In this document: one piece after another, positions 45,638 to 54,884 of the stretch | How positions within the stretch are numbered: position 1 is the first letter of the stretch | Layout of the letters: each line of letters opens with the position of its first letter | Source of the DNA: Kushneria konosiri | Lineage (GTDB): Bacteria; Pseudomonadota; Gammaproteobacteria; Pseudomonadales; Halomonadaceae | Direction: 5' to 3' | Assembly: GCF_002155145.1 (NCBI RefSeq) | Contig: NZ_CP021323.1 | Coordinates: 1,054,001 to 1,118,000, forward strand | Length of the DNA stretch: 64,000 nt | Notes under the pieces: model-generated | What the model was told of the DNA's origin: nothing | Seen by the model: only the letters and a program-made list of their open reading frames with translations | The model's database searches: none | Translations under genes and position numbers: made by a program

Positions 45638-46810
45638 ATGCGGTTTCTTTCCCTGCATCAGCGCCGGATTGCCTGGCGACTGACCGGTGCCGAAGCAGCA
45701 CCGCTTCTGATTCTGGCGCACCCTCTGGGCATGCATCAGGGCATCTGGGATGAGCTGCTGCCTCATCTGCTGCCTCATTTTCGCCTGTTGAGCTGGGATC
45801 TGCCCGGCCATGGCGCCAGCGCGCCCATACAGCAGGCCATCACGCTGAAAACGCTGGCCGACGACGCCGTGGCATTGGCCGATGCCGTCGGAGCCGAGCG
45901 CTTTTATTTCGTGGGCACCTCGATCGGCGCGGCCATCGGCCAGACGCTGCTTCAGTATCACCCGCAGCGTCTCAAGCGACTGATGCTGACCAGTACCGGC
46001 GCCACGATCGCTACCCCGCAGGACTGGCACGAGCGGGCAGAACGCGTCCGACACGAGGGACTGGCGGCGCTGGCCGACACCCTTGCCCCTCGCTGGTTTT
46101 CTCTCGCGACACGTACGACCTGCCCCGACCTTGTCGAGGGCTGGACGGCACAACTCGCCCGGAGCGACGGGGAAAGCTACGCCCGACTGTGCGAAGCGCT
46201 GGCCGACTTCTCCACCTCGCGTGACGATCTGGAAGAGAAACTGCCTCCGCTGGCGCTGCTGGGAGGTATGGAGGATGTGGCCACGCCCCCTGCCGCACTG
46301 AAGGCGCTGGGACGTCTGCTGGATGATGCCCCGGTGACGCTTCTGGAAGACATCGGCCACGTGCCGGCCGTTGAGGCCCCCGAAGCCCTGGCGCGACATC
46401 TACACCAGGCCCTGCGCTCATCAGAGAGGCCTACCGGGGAAGGTATCGGCTTCGAGACGGGTCTTGAAGTGCGTCGACGCGTACTGGGCCCTGAACATGT
46501 GGCCCGTTCACTGGCGGCGGCGACCGATCTTGATATGCCCTTTCAGTCGCTGATCACCCGCACCGCCTGGGGCGAGCTCTGGGGGGACGAGACCCTTAGC
46601 GTGACCCAGCGCAGCATGATCACGCTGGCGATTCTGGCCGCGCTGGGCCGCGATGGTGAGCTTGCCCTGCACCTCAAGACCGCCCATCGCACCGGTGTAA
46701 CCGTCGAAGAACTACGCCAGGTGCTGATGCATGTCGCGACCTATGCCGGCGTGCCTGCAGCCAATCACGCCTTCGCTCTGGCCTGCCAGCATGGCTGGGG
46801 CGATCAATGA
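45638..46810 (+). CDS. pcaL: Fused 3-oxoadipate enol-lactonase / 4-carboxymuconolactone decarboxylase
   Basis: A 390-residue fusion catalysing two successive steps. Residues about 1-260 are an alpha/beta hydrolase (PcaD) with nucleophile elbow VGTSIGAAIG, acid in LGGMEDVATPP and histidine in EDIGHVPAVEAP. Residues about 270-390 are a carboxymuconolactone decarboxylase (PcaC) with the pattern RTAWGELWGDETLSVTQRSMITLAIL and HLKTAHRTGVTVEELRQVLMH. The fusion is known as PcaL, best known from actinomycetes and some proteobacteria. The start at 45638 has GAGG upstream. The 242-bp gap before it (45396-45637) holds no gene and probably has the promoter. Confidence 0.93.
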   Translation: MRFLSLHQRRIAWRLTGAEAAPLLILAHPLGMHQGIWDELLPHLLPHFRLLSWDLPGHGASAPIQQAITLKTLADDAVALADAVGAERFYFVGTSIGAAIGQTLLQYHPQRLKRLMLTSTGATIATPQDWHERAERVRHEGLAALADTLAPRWFSLATRTTCPDLVEGWTAQLARSDGESYARLCEALADFSTSRDDLEEKLPPLALLGGMEDVATPPAALKALGRLLDDAPVTLLEDIGHVPAVEAPEALARHLHQALRSSERPTGEGIGFETGLEVRRRVLGPEHVARSLAAATDLDMPFQSLITRTAWGELWGDETLSVTQRSMITLAILAALGRDGELALHLKTAHRTGVTVEELRQVLMHVATYAGVPAANHAFALACQHGWGDQ

Positions 46811-46823
46811 CAAGGACAACACC

Positions 46824-47540
46824 ATGCCCGGCGATTCCGACACCGCCTTCAATCCGGCACTCAATGGCCCTGTAGAGCAACACCAGCCTCCGCAGGTGTT
46901 TGATGCCTATCAATCCACGCGCCTGAGAGGGCCCCGCAACAACCTCATCATTACACCGAGAGGCCTGGCCGAGCGTACTGCGCCGGTATACGGCCATCAC
47001 AATCTCGGGCGCGAGGACAATGATCTGACCCTGCAGCATGCGGGCACGCCGCTGGGACAAAAGATCGTGATTGCCGGGCAGATACGCACTACCGACGGCC
47101 AGCCGGTGCCCAACGCCCTTGTCGAGCTGTGGCAGGCCAACGCCTCCGGACGTTATACCCACAAAAAGGATCAGCACGCCGCACCGCTGGACCCCAACTT
47201 CTCCGGTGCCGGGCGCACCCTGACCGATGCGCAGGGTTATTACTGCTTTATCACCATCGCGCCCGGTGCCTACCCGTGGGGCAATCACTTCAACGGCTGG
47301 CGCCCCGCCCACATCCATTTTTCGGTGCTTGGGGCTGCCTTTTCCCAGCGTCTGGTCACACAGATGTATTTTCCCGGCGACCCGCTGCTGGCGATCGACC
47401 CGATTTACATGGCCAACCCTGATCGACGCGTGCGCGAACTGATGATTGCCCGTTATGACCGTCGCTTCGATATTCCGGGACAGGCGCTGGGCTATCGATT
47501 CGACATGTTTCTGGGTCCCCACGGCACCCCTCTGGAGTAA
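46824..47540 (+). CDS. pcaH: Protocatechuate 3,4-dioxygenase beta subunit
   Basis: The iron-binding subunit of intradiol ring-cleavage dioxygenase, opening protocatechuate to 3-carboxy-cis,cis-muconate. The 238-residue product has the Fe(III) ligand tyrosines (one in the SGRYTHKKD segment, the second in the PGAYPWG segment) and the paired histidines in WRPAHIHFSV. AAGGA sits seven bases before ATG 46824; the upstream in-frame ATG at 46731 lies in pcaL and is rejected. It is 13 bp after pcaL and four bases before pcaG. Confidence 0.95.
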   Translation: MPGDSDTAFNPALNGPVEQHQPPQVFDAYQSTRLRGPRNNLIITPRGLAERTAPVYGHHNLGREDNDLTLQHAGTPLGQKIVIAGQIRTTDGQPVPNALVELWQANASGRYTHKKDQHAAPLDPNFSGAGRTLTDAQGYYCFITIAPGAYPWGNHFNGWRPAHIHFSVLGAAFSQRLVTQMYFPGDPLLAIDPIYMANPDRRVRELMIARYDRRFDIPGQALGYRFDMFLGPHGTPLE

Positions 47541-47544
47541 CCCC

Positions 47545-48156
47545 ATGCCCCATCGAGAGATTACCGACCAGGTGCCGACACCGCAGCAGATCATGCGCGA
47601 TGCACATGCCCATCCTCCGGCGCCTGCCCATCTACCCACCGGCACGCAGACCGTAGGCCCCTTTTTTCATGACGCGCTGCTGCCCGACGGCGACATCAGA
47701 ATGCTCCGGGGCAACGATCTGCCCCCGGGACGGCGTATCCGGTTGCACGGTCAGGTGTTTGACGGCGCAGGCCAGCCGGTTAACGACGCGATGCTCGAGT
47801 TCTGGCAGCCCGATGGCGAGGGGCACTTTCATACCCAGCATGCCCGCCCCGATTTCGACGGGTTTGGCCGCGTTGCGACCCAGGAGGACGGCAGCTTCTC
47901 GATACTGACACTAAAGCCTGGCCGCACGGCGGCGGAATCTCCCCATATTGCCGTCCATCTGTTTGCCCGCGGCCTGCTGCATACGCTGGCCACACGGTTT
48001 TATTTTGATGATGAAGACAACGATGGTGACCCCGTGCTGGCTGAAGTACCGGTCGAGCGCCGGGCGACCCTGCTGGCCCGACACGATGACACGGACGTCT
48101 ACCGTATCGACATTCATCTTCAGGGTGCGCAGGAGACCGTGTTTTTCGAGCATTGA
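47545..48156 (+). CDS. pcaG: Protocatechuate 3,4-dioxygenase alpha subunit
   Basis: The 203-residue partner of PcaH; it has the same fold but lacks the iron ligands. The conserved QTVGPFFHDALL near the N-terminus, LEFWQPDGEGHF and the C-terminal domain typical of PcaG are seen. Start 47545 is four bases after the pcaH stop; the upstream in-frame frame is within pcaH. The N-terminal extension of about 30 residues before QTVGPFF is longer than usual for PcaG. Confidence 0.94.
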   Translation: MPHREITDQVPTPQQIMRDAHAHPPAPAHLPTGTQTVGPFFHDALLPDGDIRMLRGNDLPPGRRIRLHGQVFDGAGQPVNDAMLEFWQPDGEGHFHTQHARPDFDGFGRVATQEDGSFSILTLKPGRTAAESPHIAVHLFARGLLHTLATRFYFDDEDNDGDPVLAEVPVERRATLLARHDDTDVYRIDIHLQGAQETVFFEH

Positions 48157-48207
48157 TCATGTGCGGCGAGGCCGTCCCATTTCGATACAGTTCATGGAGT
48201 CGTCAGG

Positions 48208-50073
48208 ATGCGATCGATTGCGACCGTCTCTCTCAGCGGTGATCTGGGCAGCAAGTTCGAAGCCGTGGCCCGGGCCGGCTACGACGGCATCGAAATCTTT
48301 GAAAACGATCTGCTCACCTGGAACGGTGCCCCGGAAACCGTGCGGGCGCTGGCCGAGTCACTGGGTCTTGTCATCATTGCCCTTCAACCCTTTCGCGACT
48401 TCGAGGCCATGCCCGAGCCTCATCGCAGCCGCAATCTTGTCCGCGCCGAGCGCAAGTTTGCCCTGATGAAGGCGCTGGGGACCGACTTCATGCTGATCTG
48501 CAGCAACACGTCACCGCTGAGCGTGGCGGATGATGCCCGCGCCGCCGAGGACCTGCGCGAGCTGGCCGAACGCGCCGCGGCGCACGGCCTGCGTATCGGT
48601 TTCGAGGCACTGGCCTGGGGGCGCCATATCAACGACTATCGCCACGCCTGGGCGATCGTTGAGCGTGCCGATCATCCGGCGCTGGGCCTGGTGCTGGACA
48701 GTTTTCATGTGCTGGCCCCGGGCCTGCCGACAGCGCCGATCGCCGACATTCCGGGGGAGCGGATCTCTCTGGTGCACCTTGCCGATGCCCCCCTGATGCA
48801 GATGGACCTGCTCAACTGGAGTCGCCACTACCGCTGTTTTCCGGGTCAGGGCGGGCTCGACATGGCAGGCTTCATGCGCGCGCTGGGGCGTACCGGCTAT
48901 AAAGGTCCGCTGTCGCACGAGATCTTCAATACCGATTTTCGCATGGCCTGTGCTCGCGATACGGCGCTGGATGGCATGCGTTCGATGATTCTGGTCGAGC
49001 ACCTGCGTGATGAGACGCTCCCCCAGTCCCCCCCGGCACACTCACCGAGCTTTCAGGGCATCCATTTTCTGGAATTTACGCTGGACGAGGCGCAGGCCAG
49101 AGCGCTGGGGGAGATGCTGATCCTGCTTGGTTTCTGCCACATCGGCCGTCATCGCTCCAAGAACATTGACCTCTGGCGTCAGGGTGAGGTGCATCTGGTG
49201 CTCAACATGGACACGCACACCTTTGCGCATACCTACCGACTCATGCACGGCCTGTCGGTCTGTGCCATCGGTGTTCGTGCCGAGCATCCCGAGCAGACCA
49301 TGGCGCGGGCGCAGACCTACAGGGCCTGTGCCTTTGAAGGCCCGACAGGCCCGGGCGAGCTTCGCCTGCCGGCCATTCGCGGCATCAACGACAGTCTGAT
49401 CTATCTGGTAGACCCGGAGACTGCCCGCGACCGGCAATGGCGCACCGACTTTCTTCTGTTCGAGGCCTCCGACCACCTTGAGGCCGGCATCACCGGCATC
49501 GATCATCTCTCCACGGCCGTGGCGCCCACGCAGCGGCTGCGCTGGCAGCTCTTCTTTCGCACCGTGTTCGGCCTTGAGGCCAGCACCGAACATGAAATGG
49601 TCGACCCCAACGGGCTGGTCGTCAGTCAGACGCTGGTGAGCCAGGATCAGACCCTTCGTCTGGTGCTCAACACCTCGCCTGCCCATGACACACTGCCCGG
49701 ACGCTTCATGAATGAGGGCCGGGGCGGCATTCAGCAGATCGCACTGGCCACCAACGACATCTTCGCCACGCTGGATCAATTGATCGCCAGGGGCCTGAGT
49801 CTGGTGCCCATCCCGGACAACTACTACGACGATCTGGCGGCCCGCACCGAGCTGGACGACGCGCTTCTGGAGGCCATGCGCGCGCGCCACATCCTTTATG
49901 ATCAAAGCGAGCATGGCGAATTCCTTCACGCCTATACCGATCTGTTTGACGGGCGCTTTCATTTCGAGATCACCGAGCGTCGTGGTGACTATACCCAGTT
50001 CGGCGCCGTCAATGCCCCGATCCGATTGGCCGCACAGTCACGCCGTCATACCGTGACGGCACGGGCATCCTGA
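48208..50073 (+). CDS. quiC: 3-dehydroshikimate dehydratase QuiC fused to an HPPD-like domain
   Basis: A 621-residue two-domain protein. Residues about 1-275 are a xylose-isomerase-like TIM barrel that dehydrates 3-dehydroshikimate to protocatechuate; metal-ligand motifs include GFEALAW, LVLDSFHV, HLADAP and LSHEIFN. Residues about 285-610 resemble 4-hydroxyphenylpyruvate dioxygenase (two VOC modules). There the three expected iron ligands are His (GIDHLS), a Gln in place of His (GGIQQIAL) and Glu (FHFEITER). This fusion architecture is known from Pseudomonas QuiC. The missing His suggests the C-terminal domain is not a normal Fe-dependent dioxygenase. It is 51 bp downstream of pcaG. Confidence 0.93.
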   Translation: MRSIATVSLSGDLGSKFEAVARAGYDGIEIFENDLLTWNGAPETVRALAESLGLVIIALQPFRDFEAMPEPHRSRNLVRAERKFALMKALGTDFMLICSNTSPLSVADDARAAEDLRELAERAAAHGLRIGFEALAWGRHINDYRHAWAIVERADHPALGLVLDSFHVLAPGLPTAPIADIPGERISLVHLADAPLMQMDLLNWSRHYRCFPGQGGLDMAGFMRALGRTGYKGPLSHEIFNTDFRMACARDTALDGMRSMILVEHLRDETLPQSPPAHSPSFQGIHFLEFTLDEAQARALGEMLILLGFCHIGRHRSKNIDLWRQGEVHLVLNMDTHTFAHTYRLMHGLSVCAIGVRAEHPEQTMARAQTYRACAFEGPTGPGELRLPAIRGINDSLIYLVDPETARDRQWRTDFLLFEASDHLEAGITGIDHLSTAVAPTQRLRWQLFFRTVFGLEASTEHEMVDPNGLVVSQTLVSQDQTLRLVLNTSPAHDTLPGRFMNEGRGGIQQIALATNDIFATLDQLIARGLSLVPIPDNYYDDLAARTELDDALLEAMRARHILYDQSEHGEFLHAYTDLFDGRFHFEITERRGDYTQFGAVNAPIRLAAQSRRHTVTARAS

Positions 50074-50183
50074 CCGCATCGGTCGTTGGCATGAGGGCGT
50101 GATGCAACCGGGCACCGGCCGTGGCAGGATAGCGCTTTCGACCCGGCCGCTGCCGCGTCACGCCCCCACTGCCCGGAGTCACA

Positions 50184-50606
50184 ATGAACGTTTTGATCCT
50201 CAACGGCCCCAACCTGAATCTGCTGGGCAAGCGCGAGCCCGATATCTATGGCCATGAGACGCTGGCCGACATCGAAAACGCCATTCGCCACCGCGCCTTC
50301 GACCAGGGCGTGAGCACCGATTTTCTCCAGACCAATCACGAAGGCGTGATGCTCGATCGCATCCATGAGGCGCGCGGACGCTTTGAGGCCATCGTCATCA
50401 ATCCGGCCGCCTGGTCGCACACCTCGGTGGCCCTGCTGGATGCGCTCAAGGCCTTTGAAGGACGCGTGATCGAGGTACATCTGTCCAACATCCATACCCG
50501 CGAGGCGTTTCGCCACCACTCGTATATCTCTTCGCGCGCCGAGGCGGTCATTGCGGGCATGGGCAGCTTCGGCTATCTCGCCGCCATCGATTTTCTGGCG
50601 CGCTGA
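50184..50606 (+). CDS. aroQ: 3-dehydroquinate dehydratase, type II
   Basis: A 140-residue type II dehydroquinase (dodecameric), interconverting 3-dehydroquinate and 3-dehydroshikimate. Visible are [20 protein letters not shown] with the catalytic tyrosine, [14 protein letters not shown] and [19 protein letters not shown] housekeeping type II enzyme may exist elsewhere. Next to quiC and pca genes, this copy probably serves quinate catabolism (the catabolic QuiB/QutE role). Confidence 0.95.
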   Translation: MNVLILNGPNLNLLGKREPDIYGHETLADIENAIRHRAFDQGVSTDFLQTNHEGVMLDRIHEARGRFEAIVINPAAWSHTSVALLDALKAFEGRVIEVHLSNIHTREAFRHHSYISSRAEAVIAGMGSFGYLAAIDFLAR

Positions 50607-50685
50607 CACCACAGCTCAAAAAGCGTCGAGCCCATCACGAGACCGTCAGGCGGCCTGCGTTGCCGCGTTGAGACAAGGATGATCC

Positions 50686-51606
50686 ATGAGCAGCATCGTT
50701 GATGCGCTGTCCCCGCTCTTTGCCCTGATCGCGCTGGGCGCCGTGCTGGGCTGGGCGCGCTTTCCCGGCGGTGAATTCTGGCCGCGGCTCGAGCGCTTTA
50801 TCTACTACCTGCTGTTTCCGGCCATGCTGGTGGCCACGCTTGCCTCCGCCGAGGTCAGCCGGGTATCGGTGCTGCCGCTGGCGATCACGCTGGTGGGTAC
50901 CATGGTCCTGCTGGGTGGCGTGCTGTGGCTGGCACGTGGCTGGCTGGCGCTGTCACCGCCGGTGTTTACCTCGGCCTTTCAGGGCGTGGTGCGCTTTAAC
51001 ACCTATGTCGGCGTGGCCGGTGCTGCAGCGCTTTACGGCGAGCCGGGGCTGACCGTGGCGGCCGTCGCCATCGCCCTGATGGTGCCCACGGCCAATATCC
51101 TCTGCGTACTGGCCTTTATCGTCTCCGGGACGCAGGGGCCGGCCAGTGTCGGCAAGAGCATGCTGGCACTGGTGCGCAATCCGCTGATTCTGGCCTGTCT
51201 GGCGGGCGTTGGGCTCAACGTCAGCGGTATCGGGCTGCCCGGCGTCAGCGCTCCGGCCATCGAGCTTCTGGGACAGGCGGCCCTGCCGCTGGGACTGGTG
51301 GCAGTGGGGGTAGCCCTGCGCCCGAAAGCACTGTGGCGCGGGGGCCGAGCGTTCTGGCTTTCAAGCGTGCTCAAGCTGATCATCACACCGCTGCTGGTGC
51401 TGGGTCTGGCCTGGCTTTTTGGTCTGCACGGTGTGGATCTCGGCGTTGCCCTGCTCTTTGCCGCCCTGCCCACGGCGACGTCTGCCTATATTCTGGCCCG
51501 CCAGCTTGGCGGCGATGCCGAGCTGATGGCAGCGATCATTACCGGCCAGACACTGCTGGCCATGCTGGCCATGCCCGTGATGCTTGAGCTGCTCGGCGCC
51601 TTTTGA
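50686..51606 (+). CDS. AEC family transporter
   Basis: A 306-residue inner-membrane protein with about ten hydrophobic segments, of the auxin efflux carrier family. Characteristic are ALGAVLGWARFPGG, YYLLFPAMLVATLASAEV and the NP-containing VRNPLILACLAGVGLNVSG. Bacterial members move malonate, malate or other carboxylates. It follows aroQ by 79 bp on the same strand, so an aromatic or dicarboxylate acid is a possible cargo. That link is only positional. Confidence 0.85.
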   Translation: MSSIVDALSPLFALIALGAVLGWARFPGGEFWPRLERFIYYLLFPAMLVATLASAEVSRVSVLPLAITLVGTMVLLGGVLWLARGWLALSPPVFTSAFQGVVRFNTYVGVAGAAALYGEPGLTVAAVAIALMVPTANILCVLAFIVSGTQGPASVGKSMLALVRNPLILACLAGVGLNVSGIGLPGVSAPAIELLGQAALPLGLVAVGVALRPKALWRGGRAFWLSSVLKLIITPLLVLGLAWLFGLHGVDLGVALLFAALPTATSAYILARQLGGDAELMAAIITGQTLLAMLAMPVMLELLGAF

Positions 51607-51666
51607 TCGTTGGCCGCTCTGATCCGCTATGCTTGGGAATACACGATACTTTTCAGGAGGCCCTGC

Positions 51667-52080
51667 ATGGCCGAGCTCACGCTTTTCTATGACGGCAACT
51701 GTCCGCTGTGCGTCAACGAGATCAACCATCTAAAGCGCCTTGATCAGGGTCGGCGCATCGAATTTGAAAACATTCACGCCGAGGATTTCACGAGCCGCTA
51801 TCCCGATGTGGACCGTGAGGAAGCCAGCGCCATTCTGCTGGGCGATGTTCACGGTCAGCGCATTCGCGGGCTGGACGTGACCCATCGCGCCTGGTCGCTC
51901 GTCGGCCGAGGCTGGCTCACCGCGCCGCTGCGCTGGCCGCTGATCCGCCCCATCGCCGATCGGGTCTATCTATGGTTTGCCCCCAGGCGCTATCGCATTT
52001 CAGGCTGGCTCACCGGCCGGCAGCGCTGCGATACCTGCAGCGGCACCTGCTCAACGCCGCCGAACAAACAACACCGCTGA
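51667..52080 (+). CDS. DCC family thiol-disulfide oxidoreductase-like protein
   Basis: A 137-residue member of the DUF393/DCC family with the DxxCPLC-type redox motif FYDGNCPLCVNEINHL at the N-terminus. It also has a C-terminal cysteine cluster (CDTCSGTCS). Function is unproven; the fold is thioredoxin-like. AGGAGG lies shortly before ATG 51667; the ATG at 51610 is rejected. Its stop abuts the stop of the convergent DadA-like gene with no gap. Confidence 0.88.
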   Translation: MAELTLFYDGNCPLCVNEINHLKRLDQGRRIEFENIHAEDFTSRYPDVDREEASAILLGDVHGQRIRGLDVTHRAWSLVGRGWLTAPLRWPLIRPIADRVYLWFAPRRYRISGWLTGRQRCDTCSGTCSTPPNKQHR

Positions 52081-53316
52081 TCAGCCAAAGCGGCACGGAC
52101 TGAAGGCCGCCATGGCCGGGTTGCTGTCCTTGCCGGCCATCGCCTCGGCCAGCCACTGGCCGGTGACAGCGGATGTGGACAGTCCGATATGACCGTGGCC
52201 GAAGCCGAACCATAACCCCGGATGCTTCGAGGCAGCACCAATCACCGGCAGACCGTCCGGCATGGAGGGGCGCCGGCCCAGCCACGGCTCGCCCCGTGCC
52301 TGCCCCAGAGCAAGCACATCACGAACTCGAGGCAGTATGCGGGCAAGCTGGTGCGGCGTGGCGGTTCGGTCGCGCCGATCAAATTCGATGCCGGTCAGTA
52401 TCCGCACGCCGTCATTCATCGGTGAGCAGACAAAGGCACCGTCAACATCATAAAAAGGCGCGAGCAGTGTCTGCCCGTTAACCAGCGAAAATTCCTGATG
52501 ATAGCCCCGCTCGAACGCCATCGGCAGGCGATAGCCCAGCGGGCGTACCAGCTCCATCGACCAGGGCCCGGCACAGACCGCAACCTGATCAAAATGTCGC
52601 TCGTGACCGGCCACACGATATCCCCGGGCACCGGGTTCGATCCCTTTTGGCGTATCGCAGCGCCATTCACCACCGCGGGCCACAAACAGGGCCCGGTAAC
52701 GCTCGACCAGCGCGCCGGGGCTGTCCACATGCGCGGTGTCGGGAATACGCACGCCCAGGGTGTAGTGTTTCGAGGCGCCCTCGAACACCGTCTCCAGCAT
52801 CTCGCCTTCCAGCAGATCGAAGCGGACACCATTGCTTTTCCAAAGCGCACGTTCGCCTGCAATGCGCTCAAGCGCCCCGGGCTGTCGATAAAGCCTGGTC
52901 CAGCCCCGCTCGTGAAAGAGCGCGCTTGCCCCGGCCGGCCCGGCCAGGTGCCGGTGCGCCGCCAGAGCCGGCGTGATCAGGGCGTTGAGTGCCGCAGCAC
53001 GGCGCCCGACCGAGGCCGGCTCACAGCCGCGCATGAAGCGCCAAAGCCAGGGCGTGATGCCAGGCAATGCAGCGGGCGCAATGCGAAGTGACGGATCACG
53101 GTTGAGCAGATATCGAGGCAGGCGTGACAGCACGCCGGGAATATTGAGCGGAATGACCGAGGCGTGCGTAATGACGCCGGCATTGCCGTAAGAGGTCATT
53201 TCCCGTTCGATCCGTGGGGCGAACAGCGTTACGTGAAAGCCACGCTCCTGAAGCGACAGCGCCGTACAGCTGCCCACAATACCGCCGCCCAGCACGGCCA
53301 CCGATAAATGCATCAT
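52081..53316 (-). CDS. FAD-dependent amino acid dehydrogenase, DadA-like
   Basis: A 411-residue flavoprotein of the DAO/DadA family. The FAD dinucleotide site is AVLGGGIVGSCTALSLQERG at the N-terminus. A conserved C-terminal region (GRRPSMPDGLPVIGAASKHPGLWFGFGHGHIGLSTSA) closes the FAD site and gives the D-amino acid dehydrogenase pattern. D-amino acid or hydroxyproline-type amines are likely substrates. It starts three bases after the permease stop and is surely cotranscribed with it, which suggests import plus oxidation of the same compound. Confidence 0.85.
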   Translation of the reverse strand: MMHLSVAVLGGGIVGSCTALSLQERGFHVTLFAPRIEREMTSYGNAGVITHASVIPLNIPGVLSRLPRYLLNRDPSLRIAPAALPGITPWLWRFMRGCEPASVGRRAAALNALITPALAAHRHLAGPAGASALFHERGWTRLYRQPGALERIAGERALWKSNGVRFDLLEGEMLETVFEGASKHYTLGVRIPDTAHVDSPGALVERYRALFVARGGEWRCDTPKGIEPGARGYRVAGHERHFDQVAVCAGPWSMELVRPLGYRLPMAFERGYHQEFSLVNGQTLLAPFYDVDGAFVCSPMNDGVRILTGIEFDRRDRTATPHQLARILPRVRDVLALGQARGEPWLGRRPSMPDGLPVIGAASKHPGLWFGFGHGHIGLSTSAVTGQWLAEAMAGKDSNPAMAAFSPCRFG

Positions 53317-53319
53317 GCC

Positions 53320-54666
53320 CTACCCCGATAACCAGAAAGCAAACCCGACAAGGGTGAAATAAATCGTGACCGGCAGCGCCAGCATCATGGTTTTGACCGG
53401 GTCCACCCGCGTTTTGAGAATACCGCCGACCAGCCCGGTGACCACAAAGGTGGTCAGTCCGACCGGCGGCATCGACTGACCGGCCATTGCCAGCTGTGCC
53501 GCCCCCATGGCGACGGACACCGGGTCCTTGCCCAGATGCGTCAGTGCCGGAGCCATCATGCTCACGATCATGGTCTGCGCCGTGGTCTGCGAGCCGGTCA
53601 GCATGCCCACGCCCAGGGTGGCCAGCCCACCGACGGTCGCCATCAGATGGGGCGCAAGGTGACGCGTCGCCTGCTGCACCACATCAATCAGCCCCGCCTC
53701 ATAAAACACTCCGACCATGATGCCGGCGCAGAGCTGGATCTGCACCGTACGCGAGACGTTTCGAAGTCCGCAGACCACTATGGCACCGGTCTGGCGGCGC
53801 ACCTCGGCAAAGGCCAGCGTGACCAGCAATGCCACAAGGATTGCCAGCACCACCCGAAACGCCAGCCCGCGCAGCACCGGAACGCCTTTCAGCATGGCAA
53901 CGCCCTCGGCGATCCCTGGCAGGCGCTCAAAGATATTAAAGCCGAGCGAGGCGGCGATCACGATCACCAGCAACACCACCATCGGTATCAGCGTGCGCCA
54001 GCGAGTGCGCAACACGACGCTCAACGACTTCGGGGCATCCACGGCAGCACCTGTCGCCCCACGTGAGAGCCAGACACCCACCAGCATGGCGATCACCACG
54101 CTCACGCTCATGGTGAGATAGGCCCAGCCCAGAATCTCGCCTGGATCAATGCCGGTCAGTGAGGCCGCCAGAAAAAAGGACTGCGAAATGGGCGGCATCC
54201 CCGAACCGATCACCGCCCCCATCACGATAATGACCGCAATGCGCTCACCGCTCAGCCTGAGCGCGGCCAGGGTGGGAATGACCAGCAGCCCGATAACGGT
54301 GGCTGCTGCAATGGCATCACCCAGCAATGACCCGCTGAGCACCAGAGTCATGATCACGGCACAGACCAGCCCCGCCGTAGAGCGTCCAAACAGGGCCCGA
54401 AAACTGTCGAGTGCCGTCTGCATGGCCCCCAGGCGCACCTGGGATTCGGCATACAGACTGCCGGCCACCGACAGCATGATCACCCAGGCCAGCTTGTCGA
54501 TCCCCTCGATGGCAGCGCCGGCCACTTCAACCGGTGACAGACCGCCCAGCAGCGCAGCAGACATGGCCGCACTCAAAAGCCCAACGATGACATTGCCGCC
54601 GATACGCGGAATGGGCAGCAAAATGATGGCAAACAGCAGGGCAACGGGAACAAGCACCAGCCACAT
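53320..54666 (-). CDS. DctM-like/ion-transporter-superfamily permease
   Basis: A 448-residue inner-membrane protein with about 11-13 hydrophobic segments. The GSGMPPISQSFFLAASLTG loop and the inverted repeat loop AMAGQSMPPVGLTTFVVTG resemble TRAP large-subunit (DctM) and other ion-transporter superfamily permeases. No DctP or DctQ is adjacent, so a stand-alone secondary transporter is possible. Pairing with the DadA-like oxidase suggests an amino acid or amine cargo. Exact family assignment is not certain. Confidence 0.7.
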   Translation of the reverse strand: MWLVLVPVALLFAIILLPIPRIGGNVIVGLLSAAMSAALLGGLSPVEVAGAAIEGIDKLAWVIMLSVAGSLYAESQVRLGAMQTALDSFRALFGRSTAGLVCAVIMTLVLSGSLLGDAIAAATVIGLLVIPTLAALRLSGERIAVIIVMGAVIGSGMPPISQSFFLAASLTGIDPGEILGWAYLTMSVSVVIAMLVGVWLSRGATGAAVDAPKSLSVVLRTRWRTLIPMVVLLVIVIAASLGFNIFERLPGIAEGVAMLKGVPVLRGLAFRVVLAILVALLVTLAFAEVRRQTGAIVVCGLRNVSRTVQIQLCAGIMVGVFYEAGLIDVVQQATRHLAPHLMATVGGLATLGVGMLTGSQTTAQTMIVSMMAPALTHLGKDPVSVAMGAAQLAMAGQSMPPVGLTTFVVTGLVGGILKTRVDPVKTMMLALPVTIYFTLVGFAFWLSG

Positions 54667-54884
54667 GGCAGTTTTCCTTGTTGTTGTATCGATGTTATTC
54701 GAACGCTGACATGGCCGGGTGCCTCTAAAGGCGTTCGCAGTGACGACCGTGCCTCATGGCGGGGCGAATGTCATGTCTTTCGATGACAAAAGGAAGGAAA
54801 GGGAGAAGGTCACGTGAGCGGCCAGGGGCACCTGAATGGCGCGCCCCTGGTGTTCCCTGCCGAGATCGACAAAAGGCGTGCTGG

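Noticed and set aside
54822-54850. CCAGGGGC/GCCCCTGG hairpin downstream of galM as a terminator
   Set aside because: The 8-bp stem has a 13-base loop and no T-run on either strand, so I could not support it as a terminator.
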